From Patescibacteria group bacterium (GTDB lineage: Bacteria; Patescibacteriota; Saccharimonadia; Saccharimonadales; HK-STAS-PATE-42): a stretch of 6,949 nt of DNA. The notes beneath the pieces are model-generated. The model saw nothing but the letters and a program-made list of their open reading frames with translations. It was not told where the DNA came from and ran no database searches. Positions 1 through 5,220 of this stretch are shown here, in pieces; the stretch's first letter is position 1; the number at the start of each line of letters is the position of its first letter. The translations under genes were made by a program, and so were the position numbers. The stretch spans positions 1-6,949 of the forward strand of contig JAUPUA010000061.1 in assembly GCA_030917805.1 (NCBI GenBank), in the 5' to 3' direction.

Positions 1-29
1 ACACTTTACAGCCTATTAGGAGATAAACT

Positions 30-326
30 ATGGGACTATACAGATACTCAGCCATAGGAACCTTTGGCATACCACTTACCGAGGGTAATATTAAGACTCT
101 GGGAGATGATAGTGATGGACTATTTAAAATTCTGGACGCTAACGACTTAGAGCCCCAGGCTGTACCGACTGAACCTACCGATATTACTCCTTATTATTGG
201 GATAAGAATAATATGATCTATATAGCATCCTTAGCTCACCCAGAAGGCCCTGCAGCCATACTCTCTCCTTGCGTTTTCTCTATACTCGATATTATAACAC
301 CCCAGATTATTTATTGCAAGCCTTAG
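30..326 (+). CDS. Hypothetical protein, 98 aa
   Basis: I do not recognise this protein. The ATG at 30 has a good Shine-Dalgarno, AGGAGA at 18-23, six bases upstream, which supports translation from here, unlike the apparently leaderless genes further right. The product is soluble-looking, with an aromatic N-terminus (LYRYSAIGTFGIP), an acidic Pro/Thr-rich middle (about 38-56) and a less convincing end (about 78-98, rich in Ile and Cys). Its TAG stop at 324-326 overlaps by two bases the stop of the minus-strand small gene A, the same junction geometry as at 1505-1508 and 3574-3577. Another plus frame stays open from 212 to 443, so a frameshift near 250-270 giving a different C-terminus cannot be excluded, but that frame is antisense to small gene A. 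Function unknown. Confidence 0.6.
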   Translation: MGLYRYSAIGTFGIPLTEGNIKTLGDDSDGLFKILDANDLEPQAVPTEPTDITPYYWDKNNMIYIASLAHPEGPAAILSPCVFSILDIITPQIIYCKP

Positions 327-472
327 TACCTCAACCCCACAATGAATTTCCTCTGCTCCGTGGCAATTACTTCCTTAGCTTTGCTCAGCACACCACTGTA
401 CTCAAGGGGAGAATGAACCATACTCTCAAAAAGTTTGGATAAGGTACGTGAGTCTCTGCCAAACATAAGCAT
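323..472 (-). CDS. Repeat copy A: small protein, 49 aa, intact
   Basis: Short gene on the minus strand, ATG at 472-470, TAA at 325-323. The product begins MLMF, runs into the shared block GRDSRTLSKLFE (residues 5-16), then a variable helical stretch with SPLEY and KAKE, and ends KFIVGLRY. It has no membrane segment or Cys and reads as a short, charged, mostly helical protein. A Shine-Dalgarno AGAGGT (minus strand, at 486-481) lies 8 bases before the ATG and can pair with an upstream ACCTCT (500-495). An internal ATG at 466-464 is an alternative start. The family is unknown to me. Coding status rests on comparison of the copies: changes in the C-terminal codons are largely third-position and silent, while Phe-Ile, Gly-Leu and the final Tyr are kept. 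Confidence 0.7.
   Translation of the reverse strand: MLMFGRDSRTLSKLFESMVHSPLEYSGVLSKAKEVIATEQRKFIVGLRY
425..460 (-). repeat. 36-bp repeat core, copy A
   Basis: First of four near-identical 36-mers, reading GGCAGAGACTCACG at its minus-strand 5' end and ACTTTTTGAG at its 3' end. It encodes GRDSRTLSKLFE. It is identical to copy D at every base, including all silent positions, whereas the codons on either side differ between the copies. Confidence 0.85.
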
Positions 473-480
473 TTTAATCT

Positions 481-500
481 ACCTCTGTTAATTAAGAGGT
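481..500 (-). promoter_or_regulatory. Inverted repeat covering the ribosome binding site of small gene A
   Basis: ACCTCT (481-486) and AGAGGT (495-500) form a 6-bp inverted repeat with an 8-base loop. In the minus-strand transcript the 3' arm is the Shine-Dalgarno of small gene A, so folding would hide it and could damp its translation. On the plus strand the same repeat sits where the -35 region of the S51 hydrolase promoter would be and could be an operator. The pairing is seen; the role is inference, and six base pairs is a short stem. Confidence 0.35.
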
Positions 501-502
501 TT

Positions 503-511
503 TGTTATACT
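503..511 (+). promoter_or_regulatory. Extended -10 promoter of the S51 hydrolase (leaderless)
   Basis: TGTTATACT matches the extended -10 form TGnTATAnT. The hydrolase ATG begins at 518, six bases after the box, so the transcript should start at or next to the ATG with no room for a ribosome binding site. There is no clear -35. The minus-strand reading of the box contains TATAAC, so the same site could also fire leftward toward small gene A. Confidence 0.55.
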
Positions 512-517
512 AGACAT

Positions 518-1174
518 ATGAGAAGATATCTACTTACGTCCACTGGTTTAGTTAATGACCCTATTAAGCAAGCATTCCTAGATCTACTGCCAAAGCCCGC
601 CAAAGACATCACTGTCGCATTCATCCCTACGGCAAAGAACCTAAATACTAATGATAAACGCTATTTTATGAGAGTCCTTCTGTCTCTGGATGAACTAGGT
701 GTTAAGAAGATTGATTTTGTAGATATAGACGCTATTAAAAAAGAATACTGGCTACCTCGGCTAGAGGCTGCTGATGTGATATATGTAGGTGGTGGGAACA
801 CTTATTATCTTCTTAACAGCATTAGAAATAGTGGACTTATCTCAGAGCTACCTAGACTGCTTGAATCTAGGCTATATGTCGGTGACAGCGCTGGTGGGAT
901 AGTAATTACTCCATCTATAGATATAGCTGCTGTAGATGATGGCGATGAGAACATCATTAGTATAAAAGATACGAAAGGACTGGGTTTAATCGGTTTTGAG
1001 GTATCTCCTCATACACCAGAAGATGTGTCAATAAAAGGCAATAAAGAATACTCAAAAACCAGCCCTAACGCAATTTATGCCTTTGATGACCACTCTGCAA
1101 TAAAAGTTAATGGCTCTAAAATTGAACAAATTGGAAACGGCCATTGGTCATTTAATACCTTAGACCTTCAATAA
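518..1174 (+). CDS. Peptidase S51 family hydrolase (peptidase E-like)
   Basis: Probable cytoplasmic serine hydrolase of the S51 family, which includes aspartyl dipeptidase PepE and cyanophycinase and has a class-I glutamine-amidotransferase-like fold. Visible family marks are VGGGNT (90-95), the nucleophile elbow GDSAGG (122-127) with Ser124, SPH with His165, and the acidic DD (190-191) before HSAIKVNG. At 218 aa it is close to the usual PepE length. PepE cleaves N-terminal aspartyl dipeptides; the exact substrate here cannot be read. The ATG follows an extended -10 box directly and has no Shine-Dalgarno, so a leaderless mRNA is likely. Its last codons (NTLDLQ and the stop) lie in tail copy B, read antisense, so the C-terminus was apparently supplied or trimmed by the repeat. 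It is the only gene between copies A and B. Confidence 0.88.
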   Translation: MRRYLLTSTGLVNDPIKQAFLDLLPKPAKDITVAFIPTAKNLNTNDKRYFMRVLLSLDELGVKKIDFVDIDAIKKEYWLPRLEAADVIYVGGGNTYYLLNSIRNSGLISELPRLLESRLYVGDSAGGIVITPSIDIAAVDDGDENIISIKDTKGLGLIGFEVSPHTPEDVSIKGNKEYSKTSPNAIYAFDDHSAIKVNGSKIEQIGNGHWSFNTLDLQ

Positions 1175-1190
1175 ACTTCTTCTGAGGAGT
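1152..1190 (-). repeat. Repeat copy B: 3' tail only of the small gene
   Basis: The minus strand reads TPQKKFIEGLRY then TAA (stop at 1154-1152), matching the last 12 codons of copies D and E, with silent differences in Gly, Leu, Arg and Tyr codons. Upstream of Thr the match stops and the sequence becomes the leader of the next plus-strand gene; no core or start is present. The tail lies over the last seven codons of the S51 hydrolase and also supplies, on the plus strand, the GAGGAG at 1184-1189 that serves the gene at 1203. Confidence 0.75.
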
Positions 1191-1202
1191 ACTATTAACA
1201 TT

Positions 1203-1508
1203 ATGTTTAAAGCCCCAGAGACACTCGAAGATCTAGTCAAATTCCTAAGTGATAAGTCACTTGGACTAGATAGCGAACACCCCGAACTAGCCGCATCTTC
1301 TATAGTAGGTGGACTTGGAGCAAGCGATCACTGGGAAGAGTGGTATGAAAATAATGAGACCATACAAGAAATATTTGATCTCTCAGCTGATCTCGAACTG
1401 ACACCTAACCACCATATGGGTGGCAGTATACCTACTGTTGAAGATATCCCTGTAGCCATATCTAGACTCAAGGAACTTATTTTGAAGCTAGAGAAAGAAG
1501 TAAGTTAA
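1203..1508 (+). CDS. Hypothetical acidic protein, 101 aa
   Basis: Not recognised. A soluble, strongly acidic protein with no membrane segment. The N-terminal MFKAPETLEDLVKFLSD looks helical, the middle contains GGLGASDHWEEWYENNE with clustered aromatic and acidic residues, then NHHMGG, and the C-terminus (about 83-101) is a charged helix rich in Leu, Lys and Glu. A GAGGAG at 1184-1189, contributed by repeat tail B, lies 13 bases upstream, which is rather far; no better start exists in frame. The TAA stop at 1506-1508 overlaps the stop of tail copy C by two bases. Small acidic proteins in variable gene arrays are sometimes immunity or anti-defence proteins, but nothing here shows that. Confidence 0.6.
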   Translation: MFKAPETLEDLVKFLSDKSLGLDSEHPELAASSIVGGLGASDHWEEWYENNETIQEIFDLSADLELTPNHHMGGSIPTVEDIPVAISRLKELILKLEKEVS

Positions 1509-1528
1509 TACCTCAACCCTTCAATGAA
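1505..1528 (-). repeat. Repeat copy C: last seven codons of the small gene
   Basis: The minus strand reads FIEGLRY then TAA (stop at 1507-1505). It is joined in frame directly behind the TAG stop (1531-1529) of the 102-aa gene, so that gene appears to have replaced everything upstream of the Phe codon. The sequence is short, but it sits at the same junction position as the other copies and shares the two-base stop overlap with the plus-strand gene. Confidence 0.65.
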
Positions 1529-1837
1529 CTAGTCTTCTTTCCGACTATCGATCCAACCCCTGTCCACTAGAGTATCCCTTCCAAGTCTAAAGCCCAGTTT
1601 CATCCCATACCGAACTAACCCTAATATGGCACTTGCTCTTACTAAGGGGTTGTTTACAACCTCTAAGCCAATTGATTCATCTAGTGTTGGTATATCCCCA
1701 GTCATAGCAAGGTATGTATTTCCAGCAATAATACCCATATAGCCAACACCTTTTAAGCCAATATCCTGCAGAAGTGAAGTCTCGTGTACCTCACCAGCTA
1801 CCAGACCCTCGGTTGCTATACTTGCTTCATCAATCAT
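1529..1837 (-). CDS. Hypothetical protein, 102 aa
   Basis: Not recognised. Begins MIDEASIATEGLVAG and contains a Gly-rich, mildly hydrophobic stretch (about 31-47, GVGYMGIIAGNTYLAMTG), then an Ala/Leu-rich segment (67-76) and a basic end (GMKLGFRLGRD to RKED). The hydrophobic parts are weak for membrane spans but could make the protein membrane-associated. An AGGAGT on the minus strand (1854-1849) lies 11 bases before the ATG. The TAG stop is followed in frame by FIEGLRY, the end of the repeat small gene, so readthrough or loss of the TAG would give a chimera. It is the only gene between copies C and D and the only lone minus-strand module. Confidence 0.55.
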   Translation of the reverse strand: MIDEASIATEGLVAGEVHETSLLQDIGLKGVGYMGIIAGNTYLAMTGDIPTLDESIGLEVVNNPLVRASAILGLVRYGMKLGFRLGRDTLVDRGWIDSRKED

Positions 1838-1881
1838 AACTACAATGTACTCCTATCAAATAAATAGTGCAACATCACGAG

Positions 1882-2031
1882 CTAGTATCTCAATCCCTCA
1901 ATAAACTTCCTCTGTGGAGTAGTTATGGCTTCTTTAGCTTTAAGTAGTATTCCTTCATATTCTTCAGGAGAATTAGCTATCTTCTCAAAAAGTTTGGATA
2001 AGGTACGTGAGTCTCTGCCAAAATGCTTATG
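1882..2031 (-). pseudogene. Repeat copy D: small gene without a start codon
   Basis: Same 45 codons as the intact copies (GRDSRTLSKLFE, then KIANSPEEYEG, KAKE, TTPQ, ending KFIEGLRY, TAG at 1884-1882). The reading frame upstream of the core is CAT AAG CAT TTT after an in-frame TAA, with no ATG, GTG or TTG. The 14 bases where copy A has its ATG (462-475) are present here as their exact reverse complement (2020-2033), so the start was lost by a tiny inversion. The Shine-Dalgarno-like AGAGGT of A is also altered here. The intact codons suggest that the loss is recent, or that the segment is kept for another reason. Confidence 0.7.
1984..2019 (-). repeat. 36-bp repeat core, copy D
   Basis: Identical to copy A over all 36 bases although the rest of the small gene differs at many positions. 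The upstream edge (GGC) directly abuts the inverted 14-bp segment. Confidence 0.85.
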
Positions 2032-2087
2032 TTATTACTATCTCTGTTAGTGTAACGTTTGTGATCCTGATGTTCATAGCTCATACA

Positions 2088-2117
2088 TTGACTAAGGCTG
2101 AATATATATGTTATTAT
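2088..2117 (+). promoter_or_regulatory. Promoter of the 2127-3577 two-gene unit (leaderless)
   Basis: TTGACT (2088-2093) and TATTAT (2112-2117) are separated by 18 bases, with TG at 2109-2110 giving an extended -10. The ATG at 2127 is nine bases beyond the box, so transcription would start within about three bases of it. This is the best -35/-10 pair in the window and decides the start of the downstream gene. Confidence 0.7.
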
Positions 2118-2126
2118 CTTGGTATT

Positions 2127-2804
2127 ATGGATAAGAGGATCGCCGAAATAGTAAGGTTATCAGACGACATACCATCAGAAGAACCATACAGGAGCACACT
2201 CCTTAATAGGAGCGGTCTTATAGAGTGGCATCAACTGTATACAACTCCAGATAGGGAAGGAGAGATCTATACAGCTAGGCCAGATTTACCAAGACTTGCC
2301 CACTCCAGATCTTCTATCAACGGTGTAGTCTACCCTAGCACCAAAGGACCATCAGCTATAAGAAACCTAGCCAGAGCAGCTGGACTCGTCAAGGGACACG
2401 ACATAATTCTATCAAAGGACTTTGCCCAAGTAAGCACTAACTTGAGAATCTATAGAGATCTTCTTGAAACAGATTGGGAAATGGCAGCATACTTTCGCAA
2501 GTATTGGTTTGAAGGAGTTATTACGATCGACGGAACTCCATATGAGTTCAGCCCTGATATGAGTGTCATAAAAGCAACTATAGGCAAACTCGATTGGAAC
2601 ACTGGCGGTATAAGCAGTAATAACGTCTCTTTCAGAGCTAGACCACACCTAGAAGAAGTTACTTCAACTGGTGAGCCAAAAAAGCTCTGGGATGGACAAC
2701 AACCATTACCAATAGTAGACTTCGGAGACAGCAATGAAGATAATATGATAAGAGTGCTTGAAGTTATAGCCGCTAAGTCTAGAAGCAGTGAAGATACAGA
2801 ATAA
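2127..2804 (+). CDS. Hypothetical protein, 225 aa, first gene of the ydcF unit
   Basis: I do not recognise the family. From ATG 2127 the product starts MDKRIAEIVRLSDDIP and is soluble, mixed alpha/beta, with stretches such as GLIEWHQLYTTPDREGEIYT, NGVVYPSTKGPSAIRNLARAAG, YFRKYWFEGVITIDGTPYEF and an acidic, Ser-rich end. A longer frame runs up to a GTG at 2007 inside repeat core D and would add a hydrophobic N-terminus. I reject it because the promoter at 2088-2117 lies inside that extension and points to 2127. The stop TAA shares its last A with the ATG of ydcF (TAATG), so the two are translationally coupled and probably act together. No catalytic motif can be named. Confidence 0.7.
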   Translation: MDKRIAEIVRLSDDIPSEEPYRSTLLNRSGLIEWHQLYTTPDREGEIYTARPDLPRLAHSRSSINGVVYPSTKGPSAIRNLARAAGLVKGHDIILSKDFAQVSTNLRIYRDLLETDWEMAAYFRKYWFEGVITIDGTPYEFSPDMSVIKATIGKLDWNTGGISSNNVSFRARPHLEEVTSTGEPKKLWDGQQPLPIVDFGDSNEDNMIRVLEVIAAKSRSSEDTE

Positions 2805-3577
2805 TGAACACCGACAGCTTTAATACGATAGCTAGCTATTTAGCCTTAAGGAGTAGAGATTTACCACACGGCGATCCTACTAACCCACCTATAGATCTCA
2901 CTGTTCTATTGGGTAGTAGTCTAGTTCAACCCATACTGTTAGCAGCAGATATAATCAATGCAGGAGTAAGTGGTAAACTTCTTGTTTCTGGTGGAGTTGG
3001 CCACTCAACTCAGGATCTTCGAGATTCAATAGATAGAGGACAATTCTCGGGTATAGCGACCAAAGATAGACCAGAAGCAGATATTATTGCAGATATACTG
3101 GTTGAAAGACTAGGTGTTGATGCGTCTAAGATTATCATCGAGAACCAATCAACAAACTGTGGTACAAACGCTGAAGAATCTAGAAGAGTTCTTGATAAAG
3201 AAGGGGTATCCCCCACGAGTATACTACTCATACAAGACCCCACAATGCAACGTAGATCACAAGCCTGTTTTGAAAGAGCTTGGGCAGATAGACGGCAGTC
3301 AATAGACATAGTAAGTTATGCTCCCTTCATACCTAGACTTGAACTAAAAGAAGATGGTACCTATGCAATAGCTGGTAGTGATTTCCCATCCTGGGAATAT
3401 GAAAGACTTGCTTCACTAATACTAGGTGAGGTTCCAAGGCTAAGAGATGACGAAAATGGCTACGGACCAAGAGGTAAAGACTTCTTCGACCATATTAAGA
3501 TACCAGGTAATGTTGAGCAGGCTTTTGATGAGCTCTCTGAAGAAATGGCTAAGCTGGTTCGTAAGATACCATCCTAA
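2804..3577 (+). CDS. ydcF: YdcF family protein (DUF218, ElyC/SanA/YdcF)
   Basis: A close relative of Escherichia coli YdcF, a Rossmann-like protein of the DUF218 superfamily reported to bind S-adenosylmethionine; its physiological role is unsettled. Visible marks are SGGVGHSTQ (62-70), ENQSTNCGTNA (113-123), QDPTMQRRS (144-152) and, near the end, PRLRDDENGYGPRGKDF (211-227), all strikingly like the E. coli protein as I remember it. Its 257 aa match the family length. No signal peptide or membrane span is seen, so it should be cytoplasmic, unlike SanA/ElyC. It overlaps the upstream gene by one base (TAATG). The TAA stop overlaps the TAG stop of small gene E by two bases, so transcripts converge here. 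Such high motif identity in a likely CPR genome hints at transfer. Confidence 0.92.
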   Translation: MNTDSFNTIASYLALRSRDLPHGDPTNPPIDLTVLLGSSLVQPILLAADIINAGVSGKLLVSGGVGHSTQDLRDSIDRGQFSGIATKDRPEADIIADILVERLGVDASKIIIENQSTNCGTNAEESRRVLDKEGVSPTSILLIQDPTMQRRSQACFERAWADRRQSIDIVSYAPFIPRLELKEDGTYAIAGSDFPSWEYERLASLILGEVPRLRDDENGYGPRGKDFFDHIKIPGNVEQAFDELSEEMAKLVRKIPS

Positions 3578-3729
3578 TACTTCAACCCCTGAATAAACTT
3601 CTTCTGCGGAGTAGAAAATACTTCTTTAGCCTTAACTAGTGCTTTGACGTAATCATCAGGGGAGTTAACTATCTCCTCAAAAAGTTTGGATAAAGTACGT
3701 GAGTCTCTGCCAATTAGATTTATACTCAT
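3574..3729 (-). CDS. Repeat copy E: small protein, 51 aa, intact, coupled to sugar transferase
   Basis: The best-supported member of the repeat family. ATG (3729-3727) overlaps the TGA stop of the upstream sugar transferase as ATGA, with no Shine-Dalgarno of its own, so translation is likely by re-initiation. It starts MSINLI, then has GRDSRTLSKLFE (7-18), EIVNSPDDY, KALVKAKEVFSTPQ and ends KFIQGLKY with TAG at 3576-3574. It lines up with copies A, D and F without gaps from the core to the end. The product is short, charged and helical with no membrane span. Being third in a desaturase, transferase, small-gene unit, it could be a partner of those envelope enzymes, or simply be carried along as the module boundary. 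Function unknown. Confidence 0.75.
   Translation of the reverse strand: MSINLIGRDSRTLSKLFEEIVNSPDDYVKALVKAKEVFSTPQKKFIQGLKY
3676..3711 (-). repeat. 36-bp repeat core, copy E
   Basis: Differs from cores A and D by a single silent change (Thr ACC to ACT). The amino acids are identical. Confidence 0.85.
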
Positions 3730-4376
3730 TTTTTATTACTTTTTAAAAGACCTGCTGGCAATAACGTAGAAATTGCATCTGCAAAGAGTACTCTATCGAG
3801 TTGTCTGCTAGCGTTTTCAATATAGAAGTTATCCCAATAAGCTCTTAGCCTTGCAGCTTCTGGCGTATTAGGCTCTGCCTCTTTAGTGCCCCATCTTTCG
3901 TACGGGCTAAGCCAGCCCTTCTTACAGATAAGATAGCCCTCCAACCACTGGTCAAACTCTCCAGCCCCTAAAAAGGCTTCCATTTGTTCTATGTCTGCTG
4001 TTAAAAGTGGCCTTGGGCCCCAAAAAGATAAATCACCCTTCAATATATTAACAACTGATATAAGATCATCTAAGTGCCTTGAGCGTGCAAAGCCGCCTAC
4101 TCTAGAGAGTCTGTCTGCATGAGCTATCGGATCAAATATATCATTAAAATCTCTCGAACTTTTGTGACTCCTAACCTTTGGCTGCCTAAAAAGCCTACCC
4201 TCAGTACCGATTCTATCCTGTATCAACACAGGGTTAGTCCCTGTCTCAACAAAAACCGCAGTGGCCAAAACCGCCGTTCCTGCTAGTATTGGCATTAGAG
4301 ACGCAGTGGCCAAAAGAACATCAGTAGTTCTTCTCTCGTTGCTATGTATCCAATCAAGGCCAGTGAGTTGCTCCAT
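3726..4376 (-). CDS. Sugar transferase (monotopic phosphoglycosyl transferase family), divergent
   Basis: Member of the bacterial sugar transferase family (WcaJ/PglC type), which moves a phospho-sugar from a nucleotide sugar onto polyprenyl phosphate at the inner membrane face to begin glycan assembly. An N-terminal hydrophobic segment (about 20-43) fits the membrane hairpin. The catalytic domain shows IQDRIGTEGRLF (52-63), SRVGGF (91-96), HLDDL (101-105), NILKGDLSFWGPRP (110-123) and KKGWLSPYERWG (152-163). In active relatives the dyad is Asp-Glu (LDELPQ); here it is Asp103-Asp104, and the usual KFRTM/KFRSM is KVRSH. So the enzyme is atypical, perhaps altered or inactive. At 216 aa it matches the small single-domain members. 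A GGTAA precedes the ATG, nine bases after the desaturase stop; the TGA overlaps the start of small gene E. Confidence 0.85.
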   Translation of the reverse strand: MEQLTGLDWIHSNERRTTDVLLATASLMPILAGTAVLATAVFVETGTNPVLIQDRIGTEGRLFRQPKVRSHKSSRDFNDIFDPIAHADRLSRVGGFARSRHLDDLISVVNILKGDLSFWGPRPLLTADIEQMEAFLGAGEFDQWLEGYLICKKGWLSPYERWGTKEAEPNTPEAARLRAYWDNFYIENASRQLDRVLFADAISTLLPAGLLKSNKK

Positions 4377-4385
4377 AGTTTACCT

Positions 4386-5153
4386 TTAGATCTTTTTAAC
4401 TATCCCTAACATGTTCATCAAGCCCAATCCAGCCCTATCTGTAAGTCTTCCACCCGCATCCATATTAGCTGGCTCTTCATGATGTCGATTGTGACGTCTT
4501 ACATTCCTACCGGTAATCCTACCCGCCATCCCCACATTAAGAGCACCACCGCTTATTCCAACTTTCTTCTCGCCATATGCAGTTACTACTGCGTTTCCAG
4601 CCAACCCAGCATAAAAGCCAATTAAAGTACTCATAGCCCTAAGTTCTGGCTTGTGCCTACCAAAACCCCTATTAGCTACTGCTAAAGCAGTAAATCCGAG
4701 AACTGCTCCAATGTTGGCCCACAAACCACCCTGAGCAACTCGTCTTTCAAGAACAGAATCTCTACGGAAGTTAATATCTGAACCCACTGCCTGTAGAAGA
4801 GGGTCGTCATCATATGAATAACCCTTAAAAAGAAGCCTACTATCTGCCGTATCAACCGCATGCCCACCCCTCCCATGAGCCAAGAGGATAGCTTTTACGC
4901 TGTCAGCCAACCCAGACGAAGGTTCTAAGAGCTCATCGGCATGGTGGATTCTATGGTAGGGGGCAAATCCGTTAGGCGACATCCCCGCTAAGAGTAAAGC
5001 ATTGTGTGCGACTCCTGCAGCCATAGAAGTGAATTCGACATTCCTGTGGGCTAAGCACTGATGTGCGTAGCCCTCAAGGGCAAATGTCTGCAACGCCCTG
5101 CCTGCTACTACTCCTGCAGCAAAATCGACCCCTAATGATCTGATATCTTCCAT
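4386..5153 (-). CDS. Fatty acid desaturase-like membrane protein
   Basis: Carries the three histidine boxes of acyl-CoA/acyl-lipid desaturases, which bind the di-iron centre: HQCLAH (His31, His36), HRIHH (His67, His70, His71) and HNRHH (His221, His224, His225), in the right order and spacing. Hydrophobic stretches near 9-27, 43-58, 145-162 and 174-194 fit membrane helices, though many Gly and Ala make them weak. At 255 aa it is shorter than the usual 300 or more. The reaction would be oxygen-dependent insertion of a double bond in a lipid chain; an electron donor gene is not visible nearby. AGAGA lies just before the ATG. It is first in a unit with the sugar transferase, so lipid or lipid-linked glycan modification is the likely theme. 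A weak TATGAT lies on the minus strand at 5202-5197, but no convincing promoter can be assigned. Confidence 0.8.
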   Translation of the reverse strand: MEDIRSLGVDFAAGVVAGRALQTFALEGYAHQCLAHRNVEFTSMAAGVAHNALLLAGMSPNGFAPYHRIHHADELLEPSSGLADSVKAILLAHGRGGHAVDTADSRLLFKGYSYDDDPLLQAVGSDINFRRDSVLERRVAQGGLWANIGAVLGFTALAVANRGFGRHKPELRAMSTLIGFYAGLAGNAVVTAYGEKKVGISGGALNVGMAGRITGRNVRRHNRHHEEPANMDAGGRLTDRAGLGLMNMLGIVKKI

Positions 5154-5220
5154 TCTCTTTTAGTCTTTAAAATTATCTGACTTTTTTATATACAATATCA
5201 TATAAGTTAGCTTCTTCAAC

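Noticed and set aside
212..443. Open plus-strand frame running from the 98-aa gene through repeat A
   Set aside because: No convincing start, its second half is antisense to small gene A, and the frame is broken in copy D, so the copies are conserved in the minus frame.
1560..1590. GRDT in the 102-aa protein resembling GRDS of the repeat family
   Set aside because: Only four residues and no similarity at DNA level; the only clear link is the FIEGLRY tail behind its stop.
2007..2126. Upstream extension of the 2127 gene from a GTG at 2007, giving a hydrophobic N-terminus like a membrane anchor
   Set aside because: The GTG lies inside repeat core D on the opposite strand to its gene, there is no ribosome binding site, and a strong promoter (2088-2117) lies within the extension directly before ATG 2127.
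2412..3309. Antisense open frames over the 2127 gene and ydcF
   Set aside because: They lie opposite well-supported genes and have no recognisable domains or start signals.
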